Shown here one piece after another: positions 38,781 to 47,638 of a DNA stretch of 64,000 bases (positions are counted from its first letter, which is position 1; each line of letters starts with the position of its first letter). The position numbers and the translations under genes are program-made. Origin of the DNA: Flavobacteria bacterium GWA2_35_26 (lineage in GTDB: Bacteria > Bacteroidota > Bacteroidia > Flavobacteriales > Flavobacteriaceae); contig MGWH01000002.1 in the NCBI GenBank assembly GCA_001800905.1, positions 558,001-622,000 on the forward strand, written 5' to 3'. Under the pieces are notes generated by a model. It was not told where the DNA came from. It searched no databases and worked only from the letters and a program-made list of their open reading frames with translations.

Positions 38781-40028
38781 TTAATTATCAAATTCTTCTT
38801 TTAAAATTTTAATTACATCTAGAATTGTTTCTTCTTCTAAATCAGTTCTTCTCACTAAATCAGCTACTTCATGTTTTAAAATACTTCTTGCAGTATCCAA
38901 TCCAATTTTAGCAAATTCATCGATGATCCATTGTTCGATTTCATCTGAGAATTCAGTTAATTCAATATCATCTTCTTCACCACCAGCAACATCTCCTTCG
39001 CGAATTACATCTAACTCATATCCTGTCAAAAGACCTGCTAATTTAATATTGTGACCCCCTCTACCGATTGCTTTAGAAACTTCTTCAAGTTTTAAGAACA
39101 CTTCCGCTCTTTTAGTTTCTTCATTAATTTTAATCGAAGATACTTTTGCTGGACTTAAAGCACGAGTGATGTATAATTGATTATTTGTTGTGTAATTAAT
39201 TACGTCAATATTTTCGTTTCCTAACTCACGAACAATTCCGTGAATACGTGATCCTTTCATACCCACACAAGCTCCTACAGGATCAATTCTATCATCATAA
39301 GAATCTACAGCTACTTTTGCTTTTTCACCAGGGATTCTTACTACATTTTTAACCATAATCAATCCGTCAAAAACTTCAGGAATTTCTTGTTCAAATAATT
39401 TTTCTAAGAACACATTAGAGGTTCTAGACATAATGATTTGAGGTTTGTTTCCTTTTAATTCAACACTTTCGATAATTCCACGAACATTATCTCCTTTACG
39501 GAAAAAGTCAGATGGGATTTGTTTTTCTTTTGGCAATACAATTTCATTACCTTCATCGTCCACCAAAATAACTACTCTTGGTCTTACATGGTGTACTTCG
39601 GCAGTATATATTTCACCGATAATATCTTTAAATTGTTTGTACAAATTAGTATTATCGTGTTCATGGATTTTAGAAATCAAGTTTTGACGTAATGCCAAAA
39701 TAGCTCTTCTTCCCAAATCAATTAATTTTACTTCTTCAGAAACCTCTTCACCAATTTCAAAATCGGCTTCAATTTTTCTCGCTTCAGTAAGCGTGATTTC
39801 TTCGTTTTCGAAATCCAAATCTTCGTCAGCAACGATCACTCGTCGTCTCCAAATCTCCATATCTCCTTTGTCAGGATTGATAATGATATCGAAGTTATCA
39901 TCTGAACCGTATTTTTTCTTTAATGCATTTCTAAATACATCTTCTAAAATTGCCATAAGCGTTACACGATCAATAAGTTTATCATCTTTAAACTCTGAAA
40001 ATGAATCGATTAATGCTAAATTTTCCAT
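38781..40028 (-). CDS. nusA: Transcription termination/antitermination factor NusA
   Basis: 415 residues. The N-terminal RNA-polymerase-binding domain is followed by an S1 domain (about 130-200) and KH domains (DPVGACVGMKGSRIHGIVRE, AIGRGGHNIKLAGLLTGYE). The C-terminal acidic repeats of E. coli NusA are absent, as is usual in this phylum. It modulates pausing and termination. It starts 13 bp after rimP and precedes infB, the widely conserved order. NusA may regulate its own operon through the hairpin upstream of rimP (inferred). Confidence 0.97.
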   Translation of the reverse strand: MENLALIDSFSEFKDDKLIDRVTLMAILEDVFRNALKKKYGSDDNFDIIINPDKGDMEIWRRRVIVADEDLDFENEEITLTEARKIEADFEIGEEVSEEVKLIDLGRRAILALRQNLISKIHEHDNTNLYKQFKDIIGEIYTAEVHHVRPRVVILVDDEGNEIVLPKEKQIPSDFFRKGDNVRGIIESVELKGNKPQIIMSRTSNVFLEKLFEQEIPEVFDGLIMVKNVVRIPGEKAKVAVDSYDDRIDPVGACVGMKGSRIHGIVRELGNENIDVINYTTNNQLYITRALSPAKVSSIKINEETKRAEVFLKLEEVSKAIGRGGHNIKLAGLLTGYELDVIREGDVAGGEEDDIELTEFSDEIEQWIIDEFAKIGLDTARSILKHEVADLVRRTDLEEETILDVIKILKEEFDN

Positions 40029-40041
40029 GCGAAATCTTTAT

Positions 40042-40506
40042 TTAAAATGTTACTGTAACAATTGCTTCTTTTATATCTGTATACGGAAGTTCCAACGTCT
40101 TTTGAACGGTTTCTTTTCCTTTACCTACTTTCTTTGGTTCTCTTGCTTGCCATGACAAAATTACAAAATCATCATTAGCTTCGACCAATTCGGCTTCAAT
40201 ATTTTCAGTTGATGTCTTCACTATCAGCGTTCTACCAACATTTTTTTTGTATTGACGAACCATTTTTAATGGCGAACCCACTCCTACTGAGGCTACTTCT
40301 AGCGAGTAATCTTGTTCTTCTCTGTCTAAATTGTTTTCAATTGAGCGACTTACATCGATACAATCCTGCAATGCTACTCCATTGTCTCCATCTATATTGA
40401 CAATGATTTTGAAAGCATCTGTAATTGTTAAGTCAATTAAAAACAAACTTGGCTTATCTAATAAGCATTCCTCAACCAGTGTATTTACTTTTTCTTTGAA
40501 CGTCAT
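40042..40506 (-). CDS. rimP: Ribosome maturation factor RimP
   Basis: 154 residues from the ATG at 40506-40504. A longer in-frame reading starts at 40542, but this would translate through the leader hairpin. The sequence shows the RimP N-domain ([34 protein letters not shown]) and the C-terminal SH3-like barrel ([20 protein letters not shown]). It helps 30S assembly. It opens the rimP-nusA-infB operon, with a terminator-like hairpin only 14 bp before the start. Confidence 0.95.
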   Translation of the reverse strand: MTFKEKVNTLVEECLLDKPSLFLIDLTITDAFKIIVNIDGDNGVALQDCIDVSRSIENNLDREEQDYSLEVASVGVGSPLKMVRQYKKNVGRTLIVKTSTENIEAELVEANDDFVILSWQAREPKKVGKGKETVQKTLELPYTDIKEAIVTVTF

Positions 40507-40519
40507 AGTTGTATAAAAA

Positions 40520-40540
40520 GAGGGGACGATTAGTCCCCTC
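40520..40540 (-). promoter_or_regulatory. Terminator-like hairpin in the rimP-nusA-infB leader
   Basis: On the minus strand an 8-bp GC-rich stem GAGGGGAC/GTCCCCTC with a 5-base loop is followed at once by TTTTTATA. The rimP ATG is 14 bases downstream. A -7-like TATATTTG lies at 40576-40569, so the hairpin would fall in a leader of about 55 bases. Shape and position fit an attenuator; function is inferred. Confidence 0.65.
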
Positions 40541-40624
40541 ATTATCTAGATTTTAATAAATAACGATGCAAATATAGTGTTATTTTTTAATATTAAAAAT
40601 AATTATACAACAGTTGTCTAAAAC

Positions 40625-40660
40625 AAAAAAGTTTCATGAAATGAATCATAAAACTTTTTT
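40625..40660 (-). terminator. Terminator of the thioredoxin-fold gene
   Basis: The arms AAAAAAGTTT (40625-40634) and AAACTTTTTT (40651-40660) pair, with an inner ATGA/TCAT extension, and give a T-run on the minus strand 20 bp after the gene's stop codon. Confidence 0.75.
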
Positions 40661-40679
40661 GATATCTATTTTTTAACTT

Positions 40680-40976
40680 TTATAGTTGTTCTTGAACCAA
40701 ATTAATGATTGCGTTTGCATCTAGTTCTCCAGCTTGTCGCCAAACCATCTGACCTTCCTTGTAAATCATGAGAGTTGGCAAACCTTTAATTCGAAGTGCC
40801 TCGGCTAGCTCTTGATTTTTATCAACATCTATTTTAATCACTTTGGCTTTATCACCAAGTGCGGCCGCAACATCTCGTATAACTGGATGCATTGAAACCG
40901 AAGACTCATTCCAATCAGTGTAAAAATCGATTAACACTGGAATTTGTGCGTTTATAAGTTCTCCAAATTTTGACAT
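40680..40976 (-). CDS. Thioredoxin-fold protein lacking both active-site cysteines
   Basis: 98 residues, the length of a classical thioredoxin. The fold is clear: VLIDFYTDW, KAKVIKIDVDKNQELAEAL, and the cis-Pro loop KGLPTLMIYKEG with Pro67. The expected WCGPC reads W22-N-E-S-S26, so both catalytic cysteines are replaced and no Cys occurs elsewhere in the protein. It cannot carry out thiol-disulphide exchange in the usual way. A binding, scaffold or chaperone role is possible, as for other redox-dead thioredoxins. The gene stands alone with its own terminator and a -7-type TACATTTG (minus strand, 41036-41029). Confidence 0.9.
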   Translation of the reverse strand: MSKFGELINAQIPVLIDFYTDWNESSVSMHPVIRDVAAALGDKAKVIKIDVDKNQELAEALRIKGLPTLMIYKEGQMVWRQAGELDANAIINLVQEQL

Positions 40977-41050
40977 AAAACCAAAAATTTAATTTTTATA
41001 ATCTGCTTTAAAAGAGATAAATATTTTACAAATGTAGTATTTTTAGTTAA

Positions 41051-42286
41051 TTACACTAATTTATTGCCTTTTTTTAGCTCTATTACTGTAATTTCCGGCA
41101 TAATTCCTACTCTACCCGAATAGGCATGAAAACCAAAACCTCGATTTACATAGACATACCTTCCTTTGTTTTCATACAATCCCGCCCATTGCTTATACAC
41201 ATATTGTACCAAACTCCATTTAAAGTAGCCTGGAATTTCAATTCCAAACTGCATTCCATGCGTATGACCTGATAATGTTAAGTGAAAATGGTTCTTATGA
41301 TGTTGTACAATATAGTCCCAATGACTTGGATCATGACTCATAAGTATTTTAAAATCCTGAGGAGTCAATCCCTCAGCTGCTTTGTCGATATCTCCTAATT
41401 TTTTGAAATTGTGGCCCCAATTTTCAACACCCACTAATGCAAGTTTTTGACCTCCTTTTTCAATAAAAGTGTGCTCATTCAAAAGCAATTTGAAATCAAT
41501 TTGCCCGTATAAATTTTTGATCGCTTGAAAATTAGCTTCTTTTTCTTTTTCAGATGGCCAAGTGACGTATTCTCCATAATCATGATTCCCAAGCACCGAA
41601 TACTTACCGTATTTATGTTCTTTGATTCTATTAAAGGTGCTAATCCACGGAATCATTTCCTTGGCATGTGTATTTACAATATCTCCTGTAAATAAGATCA
41701 TATCTGAATTTTGCGCATTTACCAAATCTATAGCATAGTTGATTTTCTCCGAATTATCAAAACTACCGCTATGCACATCCGAAATTTGTGTAATCGTAAA
41801 CCCGTCAAATTCTTCTGGTAAATCTGGAAAATAAATACGTTGTTTAATTACTTTAAAATTATACTTCCCTTCAAAAATTCCATATAGTAAAGATAAAAAA
41901 GGTATCGCTGCTAATCCCAATCCTAACTGGCTCACAAATTTTCTTCTTGAAGCAAAAAATGGTTGATCGTTCTTTTTCTTTGCTAAAAAAGTTACAGAAC
42001 CTTTCCCAACTCTAAATACATCTTCGGTGAACATTACAATTGCCAACACAATTTTAGGCAAATAAACCATTAATACAAGCCCTAATACAAACATCGTTTG
42101 ATGTGTTTGACCTTTGGAACGATCAAATTGAGAGATAGTATATAAAAAGTAAATCGCAAACAATAACGAAACTACTTGGTACAACACCAATACTTTTTTT
42201 CGTTGTATTAATGTGCGAAAAGCTTGAAAGGAAAACCATTCTATAGCCCCCCAGATCAGAAAAAAGAGTAGTAAAACAACATTCAT
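41051..42286 (-). CDS. Membrane-anchored metallophosphoesterase
   Basis: 411 residues. The N-terminal 120 residues contain about four hydrophobic helices. The calcineurin-like phosphoesterase domain follows, with metal-binding motifs ITQISDVHSGS, LFTGDIVN, VLGNHDYG and LSGHTHGMQFG. The layout matches the YkuE/YaeI-like group, of which some members act on lipid phosphates; the substrate here is unknown. The gene is divergent from polA and upstream of the thioredoxin-fold gene on the same strand. Confidence 0.9.
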   Translation of the reverse strand: MNVVLLLFFLIWGAIEWFSFQAFRTLIQRKKVLVLYQVVSLLFAIYFLYTISQFDRSKGQTHQTMFVLGLVLMVYLPKIVLAIVMFTEDVFRVGKGSVTFLAKKKNDQPFFASRRKFVSQLGLGLAAIPFLSLLYGIFEGKYNFKVIKQRIYFPDLPEEFDGFTITQISDVHSGSFDNSEKINYAIDLVNAQNSDMILFTGDIVNTHAKEMIPWISTFNRIKEHKYGKYSVLGNHDYGEYVTWPSEKEKEANFQAIKNLYGQIDFKLLLNEHTFIEKGGQKLALVGVENWGHNFKKLGDIDKAAEGLTPQDFKILMSHDPSHWDYIVQHHKNHFHLTLSGHTHGMQFGIEIPGYFKWSLVQYVYKQWAGLYENKGRYVYVNRGFGFHAYSGRVGIMPEITVIELKKGNKLV

Positions 42287-42430
42287 TTATAATGCACTAA
42301 ATAATTTCGGGAACAAAATAACAACTTAATTATTCACAACAGGATTTAATTAATTAAAATTTAACTCTTAAAGAAAACTTTCATTCGGTTTACTTATTTT
42401 TACAGATTCAAATTTTAGAACAAAATACCA

Positions 42431-45259
42431 ATGTCTGCCAAAAAACGCCTTTTCCTTCTTGATGCTTATGCCTTAATATTTAGAGGTTATTATGCCTTTA
42501 TTAAAAATCCAAGGATCAATTCAAAAGGAATGGACACCTCCGCCATCATGGGATTTATGAATTCACTGATGGATGTGATAAAAAGAGAAAAACCAGATCA
42601 TTTAGCGGTTGCTTTTGACAAAGGCGGTAGTGATTTGCGAAATGACATTTACCCTGAATACAAAGCCAATCGCGATGCTACTCCTGAAGCCATTAAAATT
42701 GCGGTACCTTATATACAAGAATTACTGCGCGCCATGCATATTCCTATTATAGAAGTAAAAGGATATGAAGCAGACGACTTGATTGGGACAATTGCCAAAC
42801 AAGCCGAAAAACAGAATTACCAAGTTTTCATGGTCACTCCAGATAAGGATTTTGCGCAATTGGTTTCTGAAAATATCTTTATGTACAAACCTGCCCGAAT
42901 GGGTAACGGAATTGAAATTTGGGGAATTCCTGAAGTTTTGGCAAAATTTGAAATAGACAGACCTGAACAAGTAATTGATTTTCTTGGAATGATGGGCGAC
43001 GCAGCCGATAATATTCCGGGATTACCAGGTGTGGGCGAAGTTACTGCTAAGAAATTATTAAAGGAATTCGGCTCCATGGAAAACTTATTGGCCAACACCG
43101 ACAAGTTGAAAGGAAAAATGAAAGACAATATTGAAGCCAATAAGGAAAAAGGACTTTTATCTAAGACCTTGGCGACAATTTTATTAGACTGTCCTGTCCA
43201 ATTTAACGAAACCGATTATGAATTGTCTACCCCTGATGTGGACAAAACAGATGCTTTATTCAACGAACTAGAATTTCGAAGAATGGCCGAACAATTTGAC
43301 GCTATATTTAGGAAAGGAGAAACTGCTCCAGTAGTTGACGAGGCCAAATTATATAAAAAACCACAACCAAAAACGGAAGAACAATTTGACCTTTTTGGAA
43401 GCGCTATCGATGAAGGTTCTGATGAAACCCGTCATCAATATTACAATACCTTAGAAAACACAACCCATTCGTACCAAATTATTCAAGGCGATTTAGGAAT
43501 CAAACTTTTATTGCAAAACCTACAAAATCAAACTTCGGTTTGTTTTGACACCGAAACAACTGGTCTAGATGCCTTACATGCCGAGTTAGTCGGAATTTCA
43601 TTTTCGTATGAAAAAGGAAAAGGGTTTTACATTCCGTTTCCGGAGAACCAAACCGAAGCACAATCTTTAATTGAAAAATTAGTTCCTTTTTTCGAAAACG
43701 AAACAATCGAAAAAATTGGACAGAATTTAAAATACGACTTAAAAGTTTTGTCTAATTATGGCATTACAGTAAAAGGGAAATTGTTTGACACCATGATTGC
43801 GCATTATTTGATTAACCCTGACATGCGCCATAATATGGATATCTTATCCGAAACCTATTTGAAATATGCGCCGCAATCTATTGAAGTGTTAATTGGAAAA
43901 AAAGGAAAAAATCAAAAATCGATGCGAGATGTTCCTTTGGAAGAAATCAAAGAATACGCCGTGGAAGATGCTGATGTAACCTTACAACTTTCAGAAATTT
44001 TCAACACTGAATTAGACAAAACCCATACTAAAAAACTTTTCGAAGAAATTGAAATTCCATTGGTTACTGTTTTGGCCAGCATGGAAAAAGAAGGAATCAA
44101 TTTGGATGTTCCTTTCTTACAATCGTTATCGAAAGAATTAGGAGACGATATTGCAAAATTAGAAAGTCGCATTTACGAAATTGCAGGCGAAAAATTCAAT
44201 TTGGCTTCTCCAAAACAATTGGGAGATATTTTATTTGACAAACTTAAAATTGGCGGTGCCAAACAAAAGAAAACCAAAACTGGTCAATATGCAACTGGGG
44301 AAGAAATCTTAAGTTATTTGGCTAAAGACAACGAAATCGTAAGTGCCATTTTAGATTGGCGTTCGTTGATCAAATTACAAAATACCTATGTCGAAGCATT
44401 GCCTTTGCAAGTAGATGCCAAAACGCATCGCGTTCATACCGATTACATGCAAACGGTTGCCGCTACTGGTCGTTTGAGTTCCAATAATCCTAATTTGCAA
44501 AATATTCCAATTCGAACAGAACGTGGAAGACAAATTAGAAAAGCATTTATTGCAAGAGATGAAAACTATACGTTACTCTCTGCCGATTACTCTCAAATTG
44601 AATTGCGTATTATTGCCGCTTTATGCGGAGAAGAAAATATGATCAAAGCTTTTCAACAAGGCGAAGACATTCATAAAAGTACCGCTGCCAAAGTATTCAA
44701 TGTGCCTTTAGAAGAAGTAACTAAAGAACAACGTAGTCATGCTAAAACGGTTAACTTCGGAATTATATATGGTGTTTCGGCATTTGGATTAAGCAATCAA
44801 ACTTCGCTTTCTCGTGCTGAAAGCGCCACCTTAATCGAAGCGTATTACACTACTTATCCAAAACTTAAATCCTACATTCAGGAGCAAATAGAAAGCGCCA
44901 GAGAAAATGGTTTTGTACAAACTATTTTAGGTCGTAGACGTTATTTAAAAGACATCAATTCAGCCAACGCAATTGTGAGAGGTGCCGCGGAACGAAATGC
45001 GGTAAACGCCCCAATTCAAGGAAGCGCTGCCGATATTATCAAAATTGCCATGATCAATATTCACAAAAGATTAATTGCTGAAAATTGGAAATCAAAAATG
45101 CTATTGCAAGTGCATGACGAATTGGTGTTTGATGTTCACAATAGTGAATTGGAAAAAATTCAACCAATGATCAAACACGAAATGGAACAAGCGGTGGTTT
45201 TAAGTGTTCCTTTGGAAGTGGAAATTGGAATAGGAAAAGATTGGCTAGAAGCCCATTAA
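42431..45259 (+). CDS. polA: DNA polymerase I
   Basis: 942 residues with three domains. The 5'-3' exonuclease/flap domain is at about 1-290 (LLDAYALIFRGYYAF, DADD-like ADDLIGTIA, GDAADNIPGLPGVGEVTA). The 3'-5' proofreading domain has its DxE motif intact (CFDTETTGLDA) and EYAVEDADVTL. The polymerase domain carries LLSADYSQIELRI, RSHAKTVNFGIIYG and LLQVHDELVFDV. All catalytic motifs are present. It fills gaps during replication and repair. The gene stands alone and ends at a strong terminator shared with the convergent lacI. Confidence 0.98.
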   Translation: MSAKKRLFLLDAYALIFRGYYAFIKNPRINSKGMDTSAIMGFMNSLMDVIKREKPDHLAVAFDKGGSDLRNDIYPEYKANRDATPEAIKIAVPYIQELLRAMHIPIIEVKGYEADDLIGTIAKQAEKQNYQVFMVTPDKDFAQLVSENIFMYKPARMGNGIEIWGIPEVLAKFEIDRPEQVIDFLGMMGDAADNIPGLPGVGEVTAKKLLKEFGSMENLLANTDKLKGKMKDNIEANKEKGLLSKTLATILLDCPVQFNETDYELSTPDVDKTDALFNELEFRRMAEQFDAIFRKGETAPVVDEAKLYKKPQPKTEEQFDLFGSAIDEGSDETRHQYYNTLENTTHSYQIIQGDLGIKLLLQNLQNQTSVCFDTETTGLDALHAELVGISFSYEKGKGFYIPFPENQTEAQSLIEKLVPFFENETIEKIGQNLKYDLKVLSNYGITVKGKLFDTMIAHYLINPDMRHNMDILSETYLKYAPQSIEVLIGKKGKNQKSMRDVPLEEIKEYAVEDADVTLQLSEIFNTELDKTHTKKLFEEIEIPLVTVLASMEKEGINLDVPFLQSLSKELGDDIAKLESRIYEIAGEKFNLASPKQLGDILFDKLKIGGAKQKKTKTGQYATGEEILSYLAKDNEIVSAILDWRSLIKLQNTYVEALPLQVDAKTHRVHTDYMQTVAATGRLSSNNPNLQNIPIRTERGRQIRKAFIARDENYTLLSADYSQIELRIIAALCGEENMIKAFQQGEDIHKSTAAKVFNVPLEEVTKEQRSHAKTVNFGIIYGVSAFGLSNQTSLSRAESATLIEAYYTTYPKLKSYIQEQIESARENGFVQTILGRRRYLKDINSANAIVRGAAERNAVNAPIQGSAADIIKIAMINIHKRLIAENWKSKMLLQVHDELVFDVHNSELEKIQPMIKHEMEQAVVLSVPLEVEIGIGKDWLEAH

Positions 45260-45266
45260 TACCATA

Positions 45267-45296
45267 AAAAAATCCATTCAATAGAATGGATTTTTT
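45267..45296. terminator. Bidirectional terminator between polA and the second lacI gene
   Basis: A 13-bp perfect stem (45267-45279 with 45284-45296, core TCCATTC/GAATGGA) with loop AATA and A/T-runs on both outer sides. It lies 7 bp after polA and 3 bp from the convergent regulator. Confidence 0.93.
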
Positions 45297-45299
45297 GTT

Positions 45300-46328
45300 T
45301 TATACTCTTGCGGTAGTTTCGCGTTCTTTTAAAACGGTTTTAATAATTTTTGTTTCGTACGGCGGTTCTTCTTCAGAATCGTCTTCCAAACGTTTAATTA
45401 ATAACTTGGCTGCTTCTTCTCCAATCTCAATTCCGTGTTGACTCACTGTAGTCAAACTTGGAGACAATCTTCTAGAAGCTAAAATTCCATCGGCAAAACC
45501 AATGATGCAAAGTTCTTCCGGAATTTTATATCCCTTTTTCAAGCCCATTCGTAAAGCAGCAACCGAATCATTTTCTTCTAAAGCAAAGATACCGTCGATT
45601 TTGTTTTTGGCGAAAACTTCCTCCATTTGGACTTTCAAATCCTCTTCGGAGTCGGTTCTAATGATCAGATTAGTATTGACTGGAATATTATTTTTTTCTA
45701 ATGCTTTTAAATAACCTTCAAATCGAAGTTTTCCAACGCTCAAATTATCAACAGATGAAAGTAAGGCAATATTTTTACACCCTAAATCAATTAAACGTTG
45801 CGTAGAATCTAAAGCCGAATCAAAATCGTCAACAATGACTTTATCACAATCAATACCTTCGGCAGTTCGATCAAACATGACAATTGGAGTACCGTCATTG
45901 ATAATTTCCTTAAAGTGATCGTAATTGTTTTGCTTTTGTGCCTCTTCAGAAACAGATAAAATAAATCCGTCAATCGTACCATTACTCAACATCTCTAGTG
46001 TATGCGCCTCTTTTTCCAAAGACTCATTCGAAATACACATGATCACATTATATCCTTTCTCGTCAGCCACTTTTTCAATTCCGCTAAATACTTTGGCAAA
46101 AAACGAATTCAAAATATTCGGAATAATTACGCCGATTGTTTTGGTTTTTCTATTCTTAAGATTCAACCCAATCACATTAGGCTTATAGTTTTTAAGTTTA
46201 GCGTATTCCTTTATTTTCGTTTTGGTTTGTTCGCTAATTTCAGGACTATCGTTAAGTGCTTTTGAAACTGTTGACACAGACACATTAAGTTCTTTGGCGA
46301 TTTGTTTAAGAGTTGCTTTAGCTTTCAT
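45300..46328 (-). CDS. LacI-family transcriptional regulator (second in window)
   Basis: 342 residues. The HTH TLKQIAKELNVSVSTVSKAL is at 6-25, followed by the hinge and the effector domain (KTIGVIIPNILNSFFAKVF, IIGFADGILASRRLSPSLTT). It is about 40% similar in appearance to the regulator at 20801 and could equally bind CG-centred palindromes. No sugar gene adjoins it, so its targets are elsewhere. It is divergent from rplM across a 300-bp gap. Confidence 0.9.
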   Translation of the reverse strand: MKAKATLKQIAKELNVSVSTVSKALNDSPEISEQTKTKIKEYAKLKNYKPNVIGLNLKNRKTKTIGVIIPNILNSFFAKVFSGIEKVADEKGYNVIMCISNESLEKEAHTLEMLSNGTIDGFILSVSEEAQKQNNYDHFKEIINDGTPIVMFDRTAEGIDCDKVIVDDFDSALDSTQRLIDLGCKNIALLSSVDNLSVGKLRFEGYLKALEKNNIPVNTNLIIRTDSEEDLKVQMEEVFAKNKIDGIFALEENDSVAALRMGLKKGYKIPEELCIIGFADGILASRRLSPSLTTVSQHGIEIGEEAAKLLIKRLEDDSEEEPPYETKIIKTVLKERETTARV

Positions 46329-46554
46329 AGTTGGAAATTAAAGTGCTAAAATAAGAAAAAAATCGGTTGAATGACTCGATTTGACTCATCACGGCCAGAT
46401 TTTCATTGAAAAAACACTAGAAAAATCAAGACTTTTAAAAAAATTTAAGCCAAAAGATACAAAAAAGAGGTTCGAAAAAAACAAAAACAAAAAGTAGTCT
46501 GAAAACAAATCCTTTAGCTACTGATAATCAAGACTAAATAATATTTTCAGACAA

Positions 46555-46585
46555 TTTGTATTTCAGAAAAATAATTGTACTTTTG
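46555..46585 (+). promoter_or_regulatory. Consensus Bacteroidota promoter of rplM-rpsI
   Basis: TTTG at 46555-46558, a 19-base spacer, and TACTTTTG at 46578-46585. This is an exact match to TTTG-N19-TAnnTTTG, the primary-sigma promoter of the phylum. Transcription would begin near 46591, about 38 bases before the ATG. Confidence 0.85.
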
Positions 46586-46588
46586 CAA

Positions 46589-46602
46589 CCCCTTTATTGG
46601 GG
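46589..46602 (+). promoter_or_regulatory. Hairpin at the 5' end of the rplM leader
   Basis: CCCC-TTTATT-GGGG at 46589-46602, right at the expected transcription start. It could stabilise the message or form part of an autoregulatory leader bound by L13; the sequence alone cannot tell. Confidence 0.4.
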
Positions 46603-46628
46603 ATGGAATGTTTAATTAAAAATATATT

Positions 46629-47084
46629 ATGGACGCATTAAGCTACAAGACACAATCAGCAAGCAAAGCCACCGTTACAAAAGAGTGGATTGTTGTTGAT
46701 GCTGATGGTCATAACTTAGGTCGTCTTGCTTCAAAAGTCGCTATGATTTTGAGAGGTAAGTACAAGCCAAGTTATACACCACACGTGGACTGCGGAGATA
46801 ACGTAATCGTTATTAACGCAGAAAAAATCAACCTTACAGGTAACAAATTGGATGAAAAAACATACATCCGTCACACTGGTTACCCTGGAGGACAAAGAAC
46901 TTTGACTGCAAAAGTATTGCAATCAAAAAATCCAGCTTTATTAGTAGAAAAAGCTGTAAAAGGAATGTTACCTAAAAACAAATTAGGAGCTGAACTTTTT
47001 AGAAATTTAAATGTTGTTGTTGGTTCTGAGCACAAACAAGGCGCTCAAAAACCAAAAACTGTTAACCTAAACGATCTTAAGTAA
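46629..47084 (+). CDS. rplM: 50S ribosomal protein L13
   Basis: 151 residues. Typical L13 sequence: WIVVDADGHNLGRLASKVAM, YTPHVDCGDNVIVINA and AVKGMLPKNKLGAELFRNL. It is an early-assembly protein of the large subunit. It shares one base with the rpsI start (TAATG), the usual tight pair, and is transcribed from a consensus promoter. Confidence 0.99.
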   Translation: MDALSYKTQSASKATVTKEWIVVDADGHNLGRLASKVAMILRGKYKPSYTPHVDCGDNVIVINAEKINLTGNKLDEKTYIRHTGYPGGQRTLTAKVLQSKNPALLVEKAVKGMLPKNKLGAELFRNLNVVVGSEHKQGAQKPKTVNLNDLK

Positions 47085-47470
47085 TGGGAGTTATTCACAA
47101 AATCGGTAGAAGAAAAACCGCTGTTGCACGTGTTTATGTTTCGGAAGGAACAGGAGTAATCACTGTAAACAAAAAAGAATTCGCAACTTACTTTCCTACA
47201 GCTACTTTACAGTACAAAGTGTTACAACCAATGTCTATGACAGAGAACGCTAACAATTTTGACGTAAAAGTAAATGTATACGGAGGTGGTTCAACTGGTC
47301 AAGCAGAAGCTGTAAGAATGGCATTAGCACGTGTAATGTGTGAAGTAAATGCTGAAAACAGAGCAATCTTGAAACCAGAAGGTTTATTAACTAGAGACCC
47401 TAGAATGGTTGAACGTAAGAAATTCGGTCAGAAGAAAGCTCGTAAGAGATTCCAATTCTCTAAACGTTAA
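47084..47470 (+). CDS. rpsI: 30S ribosomal protein S9
   Basis: 128 residues. HKIGRRKTAVARVYVSEG at the N-terminus and the basic tail KKFGQKKARKRFQFSKR, which reaches into the decoding site, are characteristic. It is translationally coupled to rplM through a one-base overlap. Confidence 0.99.
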   Translation: MGVIHKIGRRKTAVARVYVSEGTGVITVNKKEFATYFPTATLQYKVLQPMSMTENANNFDVKVNVYGGGSTGQAEAVRMALARVMCEVNAENRAILKPEGLLTRDPRMVERKKFGQKKARKRFQFSKR

Positions 47471-47477
47471 TAGTACC

Positions 47478-47573
47478 TGTCTTGTATTATTTATACAAGA
47501 CATATTGATTATTAAATTTAAAAACAATGTTGTTGTTGTCCCGTTGAGGCGGGAAATTAGTTTAGCATCTAAA
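47478..47573 (+). promoter_or_regulatory. Structured leader of rpsB with three hairpins
   Basis: In the 168-base gap between rpsI and rpsB are a perfect 9-bp hairpin TGTCTTGTA/TACAAGACA (47478-47486 with 47494-47502), a CCCG/CGGG hairpin (47540-47543 with 47550-47553) and TTTAG/CTAAA (47561-47565 with 47569-47573). None is followed by a T-run, so they do not look like terminators. A ribosomal-protein leader binding S2 is a reasonable inference. Confidence 0.4.
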
Positions 47574-47638
47574 TGAAGTCTAAAGCCAAAAAGCCAAAAG
47601 AAACATTGCTAATCAACAGAACGTAAACTAAACAAAAA

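Larger units (their letters stand above)
46329..46628. other. Intergenic region between lacI and rplM
   Basis: 300 bases without a credible ORF. It contains the rplM promoter at 46555-46585 and its leader hairpin. Near the lacI start there is an inverted pair AAATCG/CGATTT (46360-46365 and 46377-46382, 11 bases apart), which might be an autoregulatory site but is weak. Confidence 0.6.
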
